Origin: Nocardia acidivorans NBRC 108247
GTDB taxonomy: Bacteria; Actinomycetota; Actinomycetes; Mycobacteriales; Mycobacteriaceae
Assembly (NCBI RefSeq): GCF_001625085.1
Contig: NZ_BDAW01000024.1
Coordinates: 1 to 64,000, forward strand
Direction of reading: 5' to 3'
Length of the DNA stretch: 64,000 nucleotides
Shown here one piece after another: positions 54,262 to 62,835 of the stretch; the first letter of the stretch is position 1; each line of letters starts with the position of its first letter. Position numbers and translations under genes: made by a program. Under the pieces are notes generated by a model that saw only the letters and a program-made list of their open reading frames with translations, did not search any database and was not told where the DNA came from.

Positions 54262-54403
54262 GGACTTGCCCTCCCGCTCGATTCACACCCGTACCCCCAT
54301 TACGGGCGGGCACATCGTCGTTTCTGCTCCAGAAACTTTAGTTGATGCGCCTGTGCGCCCAGTGAGCGCACCAGCAGCAGAGATTAGCCCAGTCACGGTG
54401 ACT

Positions 54404-54577
54404 TCAGTCGTCGTCGGCGTCGGCGGCCTTGTTCCGCGCCTTCGCGATCTCCAAAGCCCTTTCGGCCGTTGCCTTATCCGGATACGGCCCCATCCGGCCA
54501 CCCACCCAGCACTGCTTACCCTGTTCGGCACGGTGATGGTCGATGCAGTAGTACCACTGATTGTCTTGCTCAGCCAT
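54404..54577 (-). CDS. Small conserved protein, WYYC-HHR-EQG type
   Basis: 57 residues from ATG 54577: MAEQDNQWYYCIDHHRAEQG, then CWVGGRMGPYPDKATAERAL and an acidic end KAADADDD. Aromatic and Cys/His residues at 8-14 and 23 could bind metal, and the GPYP-x5-A-x-A pattern resembles small SPOR-like actinobacterial proteins. The frame is well bounded and co-directional with the Ppm synthase gene, 142 bp upstream of it. Function unknown. Confidence 0.75.
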   Translation of the reverse strand: MAEQDNQWYYCIDHHRAEQGKQCWVGGRMGPYPDKATAERALEIAKARNKAADADDD

Positions 54578-54622
54578 GACCCCAGCATCCCACCAAGATC
54601 AGAAGGGGCCGAGCCGAACACG

Positions 54623-54652
54623 CAAAAAAGACCGCACCCGAGGGCGCGGTCT
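54623..54652 (-). terminator. Terminator of the tRNA-Glu/Asp/Phe operon
   Basis: On the minus strand AGACCGCGCCC / GGGTGCGGTCT (11 bp with one G-T pair), loop TC, followed by six T. It lies 11 bp after tRNA-Phe. Confidence 0.93.
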
Positions 54653-54662
54653 CTGATGACTG

Positions 54663-54739
54663 TGGTGGCCAGAGCCGGGATCGAACCGGCGACCTTCCGC
54701 TTTTCAGGCGGACGCTCGTACCAACTGAGCTACCTGGCC
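54663..54739 (-). tRNA. tRNA-Phe (GAA)
   Basis: 77 nt with encoded CCA. 5' GGCCAGG pairs with 3' CTCTGGCC; D arm TAGCTCAGTTGGTA; anticodon loop CCTGAAAAG reads GAA; T arm GGTTCGATCCC. Confidence 0.97.
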
Positions 54740-54774
54740 GAAGCACCCGGTATCGAATGCCAAGATAAGTCTTG

Positions 54775-54848
54775 CGACCCTGACGGGACTCGAACCCGCG
54801 ACCTCCGCCGTGACAGGGCGGCGCGCTAACCAACTGCGCCACAGGGCC
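54775..54848 (-). tRNA. tRNA-Asp (GTC)
   Basis: 74 nt, no encoded CCA. 5' GGCCCTG; D arm GGCGCAGTTGGTTAGC; anticodon loop CCTGTCACG reads GTC; T arm GGTTCGAGTCCC; 3' CAGGGTCG. Confidence 0.97.
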
Positions 54849-54884
54849 TTGCTCTGCTCCTCAACAACAGTGTTGCCACTGTTG

Positions 54885-54957
54885 TACCCCCTACGGGATT
54901 CGAACCCGCGCTACCGCCTTGAAAGGGCGGCGTCCTAGGCCGCTAGACGAAGGGGGC
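54885..54957 (-). tRNA. tRNA-Glu (TTC)
   Basis: 73 nt. 5' GCCCCCTTCGTCTAGCGG; anticodon loop CCTTTCAAG reads TTC; T arm GGTTCGAATCCC; 3' AGGGGGTA. The first pair would be G-U. No encoded CCA. Confidence 0.95.
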
Positions 54958-55051
54958 CCGCCAGATTTCTCTGGACCGTTTACACTCAACGGCTTCCGTT
55001 GGGAGCGGAGATAGCTTATGACAGCATCCGCCGTAATCCCAAATCTGCTGG

Positions 55052-55717
55052 TCAAATAGCCAAATTGAGATCTTCCAGCTTGGCTGACACCCGCCATCCG
55101 ACGCGCCTGAACTCCTCGGTCCACTCGGGAGTCGCGGTGGCTTCCACGATCATCTCGAGCGCCTCGGTGAACCGGGAACGCAGATCCACCGGACCGCCCA
55201 GCACATCGGCGATATAACGCTGACCCGCCAGGGCCGCCGCCAGTGTGCGGGTGAAGCGATCCGGATCGGTGTCACCGCGCAACTGTTTGTGCTCGGTGGC
55301 GCGCACCGCGAGCAGCCGAATCGAGCGGCCGAGAATACGACCGCCGCCCGCCTGGATATCGCGGTAGAACTCCGGTTCGATGATGAGCCGGAACTCGGCC
55401 TGGATGATGATGTCGTTCTCCAGCCGCAGCGCGATCTCGTCGATCATGCCGTGCAGGACATCCAGGGGTCCGAGATCCCCTCTGCCGAGCCATCTTTCGG
55501 TGGACGCGCGGTAGCGGTCGACGGCCGCTTCCAAGACCGCACGAGCCAGGTCCTCCTTGGAGTCGAAGTGAAAGTACATGGCGCCCTTGGTCGCGCGTGA
55601 ACCTTCCAATATGCGGTTGAGCGATGCAGCGGCATAGCCGCTCTTCCCGAACTCAACGGCGGCGGACCTTATGATCGCCGCGCGTGTCCGGCGGGCCCGC
55701 TCTTGCTGCCGTGCCAT
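55052..55717 (-). CDS. TetR regulator, gamma-butyrolactone-receptor-like
   Basis: 221 residues. The N-terminus MARQQERARRTRAAIIRSAA with HTH SLNRILEGSRATKGAMYFHF and FDSKEDLARAVLEAAVDRYR is the hallmark of the ArpA/ScbR/CprB receptor group, which binds gamma-butyrolactone signals and controls secondary metabolism. The ligand domain has IIIQAEFRLIIEPEF and RYIADVLGGPVDLRSRFTE. No gamma-butyrolactone synthase (AfsA type) is in the window. Its upstream region has unusually low G+C and a palindrome, suggesting autoregulation. It sits downstream of, and in the same orientation as, nothing obvious: a 1.1-kb gap lies upstream, the tRNA operon downstream. Confidence 0.9.
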   Translation of the reverse strand: MARQQERARRTRAAIIRSAAVEFGKSGYAAASLNRILEGSRATKGAMYFHFDSKEDLARAVLEAAVDRYRASTERWLGRGDLGPLDVLHGMIDEIALRLENDIIIQAEFRLIIEPEFYRDIQAGGGRILGRSIRLLAVRATEHKQLRGDTDPDRFTRTLAAALAGQRYIADVLGGPVDLRSRFTEALEMIVEATATPEWTEEFRRVGWRVSAKLEDLNLAI

Positions 55718-55834
55718 GCTCGAAACGCCTCCGAAGCTAGCTACCGCCGCTGGCTACCCCGTGGTGTTCCACAAAGCGCCCTCGACGCAAAGTTACGTGT
55801 CTTTCAAATACTTCAAAACGGGCTTCGCCCGAAT

Positions 55835-55850
55835 TACCAAACTTTTGGTA
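55835..55850. promoter_or_regulatory. Candidate operator upstream of gamma-butyrolactone-receptor-like gene
   Basis: TACCAAA-CT-TTTGGTA, 7-bp perfect arms with 2-nt spacer, 118 bp before the TetR start. A weaker related site ACCAACTGGT lies at about 55877-55886. Confidence 0.5.
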
Positions 55851-55898
55851 CGAAAAAGCGCGAAAAACTTGAAACACACCAACTGGTATAGTTTTTCT

Positions 55899-55934
55899 CG
55901 CCCGGGTGCGCCGCAGGGGGTGCGCACCCGGGCG
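55899..55934 (+). other. Strong hairpin in gene-poor gap
   Basis: Perfect 12-bp stem CGCCCGGGTGCG / CGCACCCGGGCG with a 12-nt loop, at the edge of the low-G+C pocket (about 55790-55898). The tail TTCTAG is a weak T tract, so it could be a terminator for a plus-strand transcript or a structural element. Confidence 0.55.
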
Positions 55935-56832
55935 TTCTAGTCGTCTGGATGGGCCTCCCGCAGCCTGATTTGTTGGAGTCGTGATCGGCCGGAACCGGTC
56001 TCGACACGTTCGGGCACTTCAACGATAAGCCGAATCCCGTGCTACCGGGGCAATCCCGGTTCTTCAGGAATTCACCAGTCGGTCACCGTACCCGGAATGC
56101 GCACCCTGCGTGAGGTGTACCGGAGAGTCAGTTAGCCAGCACGCCCCCTATCGAAAGCCGCAATTCCCCAGCTAACCACCGGGTAAATGGTCCGATAAGC
56201 TGAATTCGCCCATATCCCACGGATGTTCGGCATTCCGCCGCACCCGCGGACCCCACCCCGGAACGCCCGGCGACGCCCGCGCGCCGAGGCCACCGCCCCG
56301 GCGCCGAAACGGCCCGGTTCCCTCCCCACGCCCCAAAACGCTTGCACCACATCACCATTGGATGATATTCACAATTGGGCGCATCGAAACAATCTGCGTG
56401 TCAACGCGATTGCCGAACAGCAGTACAGCGCCGGTTCCGGCGGGTCCGGACACGCCCGGACGGCGGCGCGGGCGCACCCCTCGCCCCGTCACAATCCCCA
56501 CCGACCGGTCCGCACCCTCACAGCCCCTCATCGTGCCCCGCCGGACCCACTCCGCTGCCCCCGAAAATAGGGGATCGGCACAACCGGTCACCCCTTCGGC
56601 ACAACCGGTCGGTCGACCATCACCCCGCGGCCCGCGAACCGGATATCCGGGACCCCCGGCGGGCCCCCGCCCGCTCCACCCGCGAGCCCGTCGGCGCAAT
56701 CCGCCCGCCGCGCCCGGCGACACCGCGCGCATGCGACGCCAACCGCCGTGACCAGCGCAAACAGCCCGCGCCAGAACACAATCGGATACTCGTTTAACAG
56801 TTGCGGGGTCAACCTACTAAACTCACCGCCGC
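55935..56832. other. Gene-poor intergenic region
   Basis: Between the hairpin and tRNA-Lys I find no convincing gene. Several overlapping frames of 70-140 codons exist on both strands but are rich in Pro/Arg or Gly/Arg, lack ribosome sites and show no family pattern. There are no clear repeats or an integrase despite the adjacent tRNA genes. Confidence 0.6.
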
Positions 56833-56905
56833 GCCCCTATAGCTCAGTTGGTAGAGCTACGGACTTTTAATCCGCAGGTCGCAGGTTCGAGCCCTGCTGG
56901 GGGCA
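56833..56905 (+). tRNA. tRNA-Lys (TTT)
   Basis: 73 nt without CCA. 5' GCCCCTATAGCTCAGTTGGT; anticodon loop ACTTTTAAT reads TTT; T arm GGTTCGAGCCC; 3' TGGGGGCA. Confidence 0.97.
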
Positions 56906-57061
56906 CCGTTTGTCCCTGTTCGGGACACAGTTGCCGAGGGGTCCGGGATACTACATTCGGGCCCCTCGCCACGTTGGCGAATCCGTGGCAATCTGTCCGG
57001 ATTTCGCCTACCGTGACCCGGGTAGGGCTTTTCCGGGATGCCAACACCACAGGCGGAGTTC

Positions 57062-57655
57062 ATGACTTCCTTCGATGACCTGCTCTCCAACGTGCCCGTC
57101 GCACAGATCGCCGATAAGCTCGGAGTCGACGAGGCGACCGCCACCACCGCGATCAACGCGGCCATTCCCGTCCTCCTCGGAGGCTTTCAGGCACAGGCCG
57201 GCAACCCCGATGTCGGGTTGAACCTCGAGGGTGAAGTAGCCAACCAGCCGCTCGGTCTGCTCGACGGCGGCGTCGACATCACCCAGGTCGACACCGAGAA
57301 TGGCAACCAGATCGTCGATCAGACCTTCGGCACCGAGAAGAACACCGTCATCAGCGCGCTCGGAAATGTGGGCGGCGGCAATGCGCAGGACCTGATGGCG
57401 AAACTGCTCCCCATGCTCGCCCCCATCGTGTTGGCCTACCTTGGTAAGAAGGCAATGGGCGGTGGCGGCGCGGCCACCGGCGGTGAGACCGCGGCCGGTG
57501 GCGGCGGTATCGGCGACATCCTGGGCAGCCTGCTCGGCGGCGCCGCCGGAGGCAAGGGCGGCGGCGGACTCGGGGACATCCTCGGCAAGGCCGTCGGTCA
57601 GAATGCCGGAAATGTGCTCGGCAACGTACTGGGCGGATTGCTCGGCAAGAAGTGA
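57062..57655 (+). CDS. DUF937 protein
   Basis: 197 residues from ATG 57062 with GGCGGAG upstream; the frame opens eight codons earlier. MTSFDDLLSNVPVAQIADKL begins the DUF937 helical domain (QIADKLGVDEATATTAINAA, IPVLLGGFQAQAGNP, VISALGNVGGGNAQDLMAKL). From about 145 a Gly/Ala-rich tail with GGGIGDILGSLLGG and GGGLGDILGKAVGQ, a repeat of about 25 residues, ends NVLGGLLGKK. The function of the family is unknown. No signal peptide. It follows tRNA-Lys and precedes the desaturase gene on the same strand. Confidence 0.88.
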   Translation: MTSFDDLLSNVPVAQIADKLGVDEATATTAINAAIPVLLGGFQAQAGNPDVGLNLEGEVANQPLGLLDGGVDITQVDTENGNQIVDQTFGTEKNTVISALGNVGGGNAQDLMAKLLPMLAPIVLAYLGKKAMGGGGAATGGETAAGGGGIGDILGSLLGGAAGGKGGGGLGDILGKAVGQNAGNVLGNVLGGLLGKK

Positions 57656-57785
57656 GCATGCACCGAGTTACGGTGCGCGGCTAACGAACTGCGGCTCACT
57701 GCGATAGACAGTGCGCCGTGGGCCGCTGTCATATGACATCTCTCACTGACCCCGCAATGGCACTCGCATGAGTTTCACATCACCA

Positions 57786-57797
57786 TACGGTGCCGTA
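57786..57797. promoter_or_regulatory. Palindrome in the desaturase promoter
   Basis: TACGG-TG-CCGTA overlaps a likely promoter (-35 TTCACA 57774-57779, 16-bp spacer, -10 TAAGGT 57796-57801), 70 bp before the desaturase start. A half-copy TACGGTGC is at about 57669. In mycobacteria, desA1 is repressed by the TetR-type MadR; this could be the equivalent site. Confidence 0.55.
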
Positions 57798-57867
57798 AGG
57801 TATGGGCCGCGGCGGCAGGCCGGCGAGGGTACGACAGCTTGATCGCACGATTACGAAGGGCATATAC

Positions 57868-58839
57868 ATGGCAAAGGATCTGACTCAACTCGAGCTACTG
57901 ACGGAGTTGGAGCCGGTTGCCGCGGAGAACGTAGATCGGCACCTCTCCCTGGCCAAGGAATGGCACCCGCACGACTACGTGCCGTGGGATGAGGGCCGCA
58001 ACTTCGCCGCCATGGGCGGCGAGGACTGGGATCCGTCGCAGTCACGGCTGAGCGAACTCGCCAAGGCATCGATGATCACCAACCTGCTCACCGAGGACAA
58101 CCTGCCCTCCTACCACCGCGAGATCGCCGAGAACTTCTCGCAGGACGGCGCCTGGGGCACCTGGGTCGGCCGGTGGACCGCGGAGGAGAACCGGCACGGC
58201 ATCGTCATGCGCGACTACCTCGTCACCACGCGCGCGGTCGACCCCGTCGCCCTCGAGCAAGCCCGCATGATCCACATGACCAACGGCTTCGCCTCCCCCG
58301 CACAGGTCAGCCAGACCGATGCGGGATTCCTCTACTCGGTCGCCTACGTGACCTTCCAGGAACTCGCCACCCGCGTCTCGCACCGCAATACCGGACGCGT
58401 CTGCGACGACCCGATCGCCGACCGCATGCTGCAGCGCATCGCCGCCGACGAGAACCTGCACATGATCTTCTACCGCAATATGTGCGGTGCGGCCCTTGAC
58501 CTTTCGCCCGACCAGACCCTGGACGCCATCACCCTCATCCTGGAGAACTTCCAGATGCCGGGTGCGGGCATGCCCAACTTCCGCCGCAATGGCGTCCTGA
58601 TGGCCAAGCACGGCATCTACGACCTGCGCCAGCACCTGGAAGAAGTGGTCAACCCGGTCCTGAAGAAGTGGCGCATCTTCGAGCGCGACGATTTCACCGC
58701 CCGCGGTGAGGAGACCCGCGAACGCCTGGGCCTCTTCCTCGAGAAGCTCGGCAAGGACGTCCTCAAGTTCGAGGAGCAGCGCGACAAGATGCTCGCCCGC
58801 GAAGCCGCCAAGGCCGAAAAGGCACTCGCTCGCGCGTAG
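57868..58839 (+). CDS. desA1: Acyl-ACP desaturase, DesA1-like
   Basis: 323 residues from ATG 57868. Soluble di-iron desaturase acting on acyl-carrier-protein-bound fatty or meromycolic acyl chains. Iron-ligand motifs: EIAENFSQDGAWGTWVGRW, EENRH (about 105-109) and DENLH (about 193-197), plus VTFQELATRVSHRNTGRVCD between them. The Lys/Glu-rich C-terminus (REAAKAEKALARA) is typical. M. tuberculosis DesA1 is Rv0824c and lies next to dus (Rv0823c), LCP (Rv0822c) and phoY2 (Rv0821c), the same order as here. Three hairpins follow before dus. Confidence 0.92.
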   Translation: MAKDLTQLELLTELEPVAAENVDRHLSLAKEWHPHDYVPWDEGRNFAAMGGEDWDPSQSRLSELAKASMITNLLTEDNLPSYHREIAENFSQDGAWGTWVGRWTAEENRHGIVMRDYLVTTRAVDPVALEQARMIHMTNGFASPAQVSQTDAGFLYSVAYVTFQELATRVSHRNTGRVCDDPIADRMLQRIAADENLHMIFYRNMCGAALDLSPDQTLDAITLILENFQMPGAGMPNFRRNGVLMAKHGIYDLRQHLEEVVNPVLKKWRIFERDDFTARGEETRERLGLFLEKLGKDVLKFEEQRDKMLAREAAKAEKALARA

Positions 58840-58842
58840 GCG

Positions 58843-58958
58843 TCGGGGGCTCAGCCCCCGAACCCCCGGGATCGGGAACTTGGCGGCTTCGCCCCCCCCA
58901 AACACCCGGGGACAGAAGGAGACGCTGACGCTGGGTTCGGGGGCGCTGCCCCCGAACC
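58843..58958. repeat. Two GC-rich hairpins downstream of desA1
   Basis: TCGGGGGC-TCA-GCCCCCGA (58843-58861) and GGTTCGGGGGC-GCT-GCCCCCGAACC (58934-58958) frame a stretch with an eight-C run (about 58891-58898). The halves are related (GTTCGGGGGC), so the two hairpins may be copies of one element. The 322-bp gap contains no gene that I can see. Confidence 0.75.
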
Positions 58959-59059
58959 CCCAAAGGCTCCCGGCCGCCCTGCCGCGTCGGCTGGGCCTGT
59001 GACACGGCCCGCCCCAGATCGCAACGCCCTGTTGCGGGCCACCGCACTCCCCTGCGCCC

Positions 59060-59098
59060 GGCCCCTCCCGACGTTCAGTCGGGAGGGGCCGTTCTTCT
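59060..59098 (+). terminator. Intrinsic terminator between desA1 and dus
   Basis: Perfect 13-bp stem GGCCCCTCCCGAC / GTCGGGAGGGGCC, loop GTTCA, tail GTTCTTCT. Confidence 0.88.
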
Positions 59099-59161
59099 GT
59101 CAGAGCCCGCTTGCGGGGATGTGAGCGGGGGCACGTCGGTGGTGATGAGACACTGGTGGGC

Positions 59162-60313
59162 GTGACGACCTCGATCGAAGCCTCCAAGACCGCGCTGCGG
59201 ATCGGACCGTATCCGGTCGATCCGGCTGTGGTGCTGGCTCCGATGGCCGGGATCACCAATGTGGCCTTCCGGACGCTGTGCCGGGAATTCGGCAGCGCCA
59301 CTTCGATTTACGTGTGCGAGATGATCACCGCGCGGGCCGTGGTGGAGCGTAACGAGAAGACGCTGCACATGATGTCGTTCGGGGCGGACGAGAGTCCCCG
59401 ATCGATGCAGCTGTACGCGGTGGACCCCAAGACCGTCGGCGAGGCCGTGCGGATCATCGTCGGCGAGGGGTGGGCAGACCACATCGACCTGAACCTGGGT
59501 TGCCCGGTGCCCAAGGTGACCCGGCTCGGCGGCGGGGCGGCACTGCCGTACAAGCGGCAGCTGTTCCGGGACATCGTGAAGGCGATGGTGTCGGCGGCCG
59601 CACCGGCGGGCGTACCGATCACCGTGAAGTTCCGCATCGGCATCGACGATGAGCACCACACCTTCCTGGACACCGGGCGCATCGCCGAGGCGGAGGGCGC
59701 GGCCGCGGTCGCCCTGCACGCCCGCACCGCCGCCCAGCGCTACTCCGGCGAGGCCGACTGGACCGCCATCGCCCGCCTCAAGGAAGCCGTCACCACCATT
59801 CCGGTGCTCGGCAACGGCGATATCTTCAGCGCCGACGACGCGCTGCGCATGATGGCCGAGACCGGCTGCGACGGCGTCGTCGTGGGCCGCGGATGCCTCG
59901 GCCGCCCTTGGCTTTTCGCCGAACTCCAGGCCGCGCTGCGCGGTGAGCCGCTGCCCGCCCCGCCGAATCTGGGCCGGGTCGGGGAGATCCTGCGCCGCCA
60001 TACCGAACTGCTCGTCGCGCACGACGGCGAGGACAAGGCCATGCGCGATATCCGCAAGCACATGGCCTGGTACCTGATGGGCTTCCCGATCGGCGGCGAT
60101 CTGCGCCGCAGCTTCGCGACGGTCAGCAGTATGGCCCGCCTGGACGACCTGATCGGGCAGCTCGACGCCGATGCGCCATTCCCCAAGGACGCCGAGGGCC
60201 CGCGCGGGCGCCAGGGCTCCCCGGGCAAGGTCGCGCTACCGGACGGCTGGCTGGACGATCCGGAGGATCGCACCGTGCCGTGCGCCGCCGACGTCATGCA
60301 CAGCGGCGGCTGA
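59162..60313 (+). CDS. dusB: tRNA-dihydrouridine synthase (DusB type)
   Basis: 383 residues from GTG 59162 (GTG 59156 is also possible). FMN/NADPH enzyme reducing uridine in tRNA D-loops. TIM barrel motifs: VVLAPMAGITNVAFRTLCRE, catalytic Cys in DLNLGCPVPKVTRLGGGAAL (about 114), VPITVKFRIGIDDEHHTFLD, ALHARTAAQRYSGEADWTAI, IPVLGNGDIFSADDALRMMA and GVVVGRGCLGRPWLFAELQA. The C-terminal helical RNA-binding domain includes MRDIRKHMAWYLMGFPIGGD. Order desA1-dus-LCP-phoU agrees with mycobacteria. Confidence 0.94.
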   Translation: MTTSIEASKTALRIGPYPVDPAVVLAPMAGITNVAFRTLCREFGSATSIYVCEMITARAVVERNEKTLHMMSFGADESPRSMQLYAVDPKTVGEAVRIIVGEGWADHIDLNLGCPVPKVTRLGGGAALPYKRQLFRDIVKAMVSAAAPAGVPITVKFRIGIDDEHHTFLDTGRIAEAEGAAAVALHARTAAQRYSGEADWTAIARLKEAVTTIPVLGNGDIFSADDALRMMAETGCDGVVVGRGCLGRPWLFAELQAALRGEPLPAPPNLGRVGEILRRHTELLVAHDGEDKAMRDIRKHMAWYLMGFPIGGDLRRSFATVSSMARLDDLIGQLDADAPFPKDAEGPRGRQGSPGKVALPDGWLDDPEDRTVPCAADVMHSGG

Positions 60314-60555
60314 GCGGCGAAGTCGTAACGCCCGCGGATCCGACCGCCGCGTCGGCGAACCGATTCCCCGCGCCCTGGCACACTTTTTCGCAGCACCTCC
60401 GACCGATCGCGACAACCTCGACTCGCCGAGCTCAGGCTCTGCGAACCCGGGCGTGGCGAGGTCGGCCACACCCGGCGGATCGGCGTTCGAGTGGTCGACC
60501 GTGGCGGAATCGTTATCATGACGGTCGGCATCGAAAAGCAAAGTGAGGTTCGTTG

Positions 60556-62724
60556 GTGGGTGACGATCGGTACGGGCGTACGCCACGGCCCGGAGGTCGC
60601 GCCCCGTGGGAGCGCTATCCCGCGGATGACGACGCCCAGCCTCGCGCCTCCCGGCGGTCCCGGCACACTGACAACCCGGATACCGGCTCCGCACCCATCT
60701 CGGTGCAGGATCTGGTCGAACGCGTGGACAGCGAGCGCAAATCCCGCCGCCGGCGCCGCCGCGACGACGAACCCGCCCAGCAACCACCCGCCGACACCAC
60801 CGGCAGACGGGCACTGCCCCCGGAATCGAACGCCCCCAATGGTTCTCGGCACGGCGCGGAGGCCACCGACGCGCAGCGCACGGTCCGGCCGAATACCCAG
60901 GGCGGCACCGGCTCTCAACACGCGGTCCCGCCGACTACGCCCGGCGGCACCGGCTCTCAGCGCACGGTGCCCGCCGCCGCCGCGATCGAGGGCCTACGCC
61001 GGGTCGCCACCCCCGCGAATACCGCTGCGCGCCGCGCGGTTCCGCCCGCCCGGGTCGATCCGACCGCGGATCCGGTGACCGAGGAACTACCCGCGATCAC
61101 CGAACCGCCCCGCACCGGGCGCAGGAAACCGCGGGCCACCGCCCCCGTCGAATCGCCCGCCGACTACCCCACCACCGCGCTCCCGACCGCGGTCGGCCCC
61201 AAACCCCTCTCCCCCGCCCGCCGCAAACGCAATCGCCGGCTGCGGCTGGCCGGGCGCGGTGCGGGCGCCCTGCTCGCGGTCATCGCCATGCTGATCACCG
61301 GCGGCGGCTGGAGTTATCTACACGCCAAGGACAATGGCTTCAACCAGGTCTCCGCACTCGACAACGACTCCCCCGACGTGGTCGACGCCGATGCGCAGTA
61401 CGGCGACGAGAACTTCCTGATCGTCGGCACCGACACCCGCGCGGGCGCGAACTCGCAACTGGGCGCGGGCAATACCGCCGATGCCGAGGGCGCGCGCTCG
61501 GACACCGTCATGCTGGTGAACATTCCGGCCAACCGGCAGCGGGTGGTCGCGGTCTCCTTCCCGCGCGATCTGGATGTCACCCGCCCGGTCTGCGAAGGCT
61601 GGGACAATGAGAAGGGCGCCTACACCGGCGAGAGCTTCCCCTCCGCCATCGGTGACAAGCTCAATGCCGTCTACGCGCTCGGCGGACCCAAATGTCTGAC
61701 CAAGGTCATTCAGAAGATGTCCGGCCTCAAGATCAACCACTTCGTCGGCATCGACTTCGCCGGCTTCGAGACCATGGTCGACACCATCGGCGGCGTCGAG
61801 GTCTGCACCAGCAAACCACTCGTCGACGAAATCCTCGGCACCGTCCTCACCACACCCGGCAAGCAGATCGTGAACGGTTCCACCGCACTCGATTACGTGC
61901 GCGCCCGGCATGTGGTCGGCGAGGAGCGCAGCGACTACGACCGGATCAACCGGCAGCAGCGCTTCCTGTCCTCACTGCTGCGCGGCGCGCTGTCGAGCAA
62001 GGTGCTCTTCGATCCGGGCAAGATGAACGGCTTCATCAACGCCTTCGGCCAGCACTCCTTCATGGACAATGTCACCACCAAGGATCTGCTCATGCTGGGC
62101 CGGTCCATGCAGAAGATGCAGGCCGGATCCATCACCTTCCTGACGGTGCCGACCGCCGGAACCACCTCGTACGGCAATGAGATTCCGCGCGAATCCGATA
62201 TCAAGGCCATCTTCCGCGCGGTCATCGACGATCAGCCGCTGCCCGGTGAGAAGAAATCCGATCCGGCGACCACCACCACCGACGCGCCACCGGCCAAGCC
62301 GAAGCTGACCGCCGTCGACCCGTCCACGGTGTCGCTGCAGGTCTCCAATGGCTCCGGGGTCCCGGGGGTGGCCTCCACGGCCGCGACCAAACTGGCCAAT
62401 CAGGGCTTCCCGATCTACAACACCGGCAATTTCGCCGACGGCACCTCGGTCAAGACCACGGTCCGCTACTCCAGCGGGCACGAGGCCGCCGCCGCCACCG
62501 TCGCCAGCGCCCTGCCCGGCGCGGTGCTCGAACCGGCCACCGGGCTCGGCAGCATTGTCGAGGTCGTCCTCGGTTCGGACTACGCGGGCAGCGTGCGCAC
62601 GCCCATCGCCTTCGGCCAGCCGCTCCCCGACACACCCACCGATTCCGCCGGTGCGACTGCGGCCCCGGTCACACTCCCCTCGGACCTGGAACACGTGAAC
62701 GCCGCCGACGACACCTGTAAGTAG
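60556..62724 (+). CDS. LytR-CpsA-Psr (LCP) family envelope ligase
   Basis: 722 residues from GTG 60556 (GAGG at 60545). Cytoplasmic disordered part 1-225 with Pro/Arg/Thr-rich repeats (TPGGTGSQ twice), one span at about 236-255 (LLAVIAMLITGGGWSYL), LCP domain (about 285-520) with FLIVGTDTRAG, SDTVMLVNIPANRQRVVAVS, FPRDLDVTRPVCEGW, VGIDFAGFETMVDTIGGVEV and DYVRARHVVGEERSDYDRIN, and a LytR_C domain with VSLQVSNGSGVPGVASTAAT (about 590-690). The enzyme transfers arabinogalactan or similar glycopolymers from lipid carriers to peptidoglycan (M. tuberculosis Rv0822c is the syntenic gene). Confidence 0.93.
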   Translation: MGDDRYGRTPRPGGRAPWERYPADDDAQPRASRRSRHTDNPDTGSAPISVQDLVERVDSERKSRRRRRRDDEPAQQPPADTTGRRALPPESNAPNGSRHGAEATDAQRTVRPNTQGGTGSQHAVPPTTPGGTGSQRTVPAAAAIEGLRRVATPANTAARRAVPPARVDPTADPVTEELPAITEPPRTGRRKPRATAPVESPADYPTTALPTAVGPKPLSPARRKRNRRLRLAGRGAGALLAVIAMLITGGGWSYLHAKDNGFNQVSALDNDSPDVVDADAQYGDENFLIVGTDTRAGANSQLGAGNTADAEGARSDTVMLVNIPANRQRVVAVSFPRDLDVTRPVCEGWDNEKGAYTGESFPSAIGDKLNAVYALGGPKCLTKVIQKMSGLKINHFVGIDFAGFETMVDTIGGVEVCTSKPLVDEILGTVLTTPGKQIVNGSTALDYVRARHVVGEERSDYDRINRQQRFLSSLLRGALSSKVLFDPGKMNGFINAFGQHSFMDNVTTKDLLMLGRSMQKMQAGSITFLTVPTAGTTSYGNEIPRESDIKAIFRAVIDDQPLPGEKKSDPATTTTDAPPAKPKLTAVDPSTVSLQVSNGSGVPGVASTAATKLANQGFPIYNTGNFADGTSVKTTVRYSSGHEAAAATVASALPGAVLEPATGLGSIVEVVLGSDYAGSVRTPIAFGQPLPDTPTDSAGATAAPVTLPSDLEHVNAADDTCK

Positions 62725-62835
62725 GCGGCCGCCCGCACGCTCTCGACGTGCGGCGACTTTGCCGGGATCGACCAGCACCGATGATTCACCCACCGTTGGT
62801 GACTTGGACAGCGGCTACCACTAATGTCTTGACTC

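Noticed and set aside
56128..56797. Overlapping frames in the 1.1-kb gap (for example 56362-56751 plus, 56352-56732 minus)
   Set aside because: Pro/Arg- or Gly/Arg-rich, no ribosome site, opposite-strand frames equally long, no recognisable domain.
54663..56905. tRNA genes as attachment site of an integrated element
   Set aside because: No integrase, no repeated tRNA 3' end found nearby, and flanking genes look like ordinary chromosomal genes.
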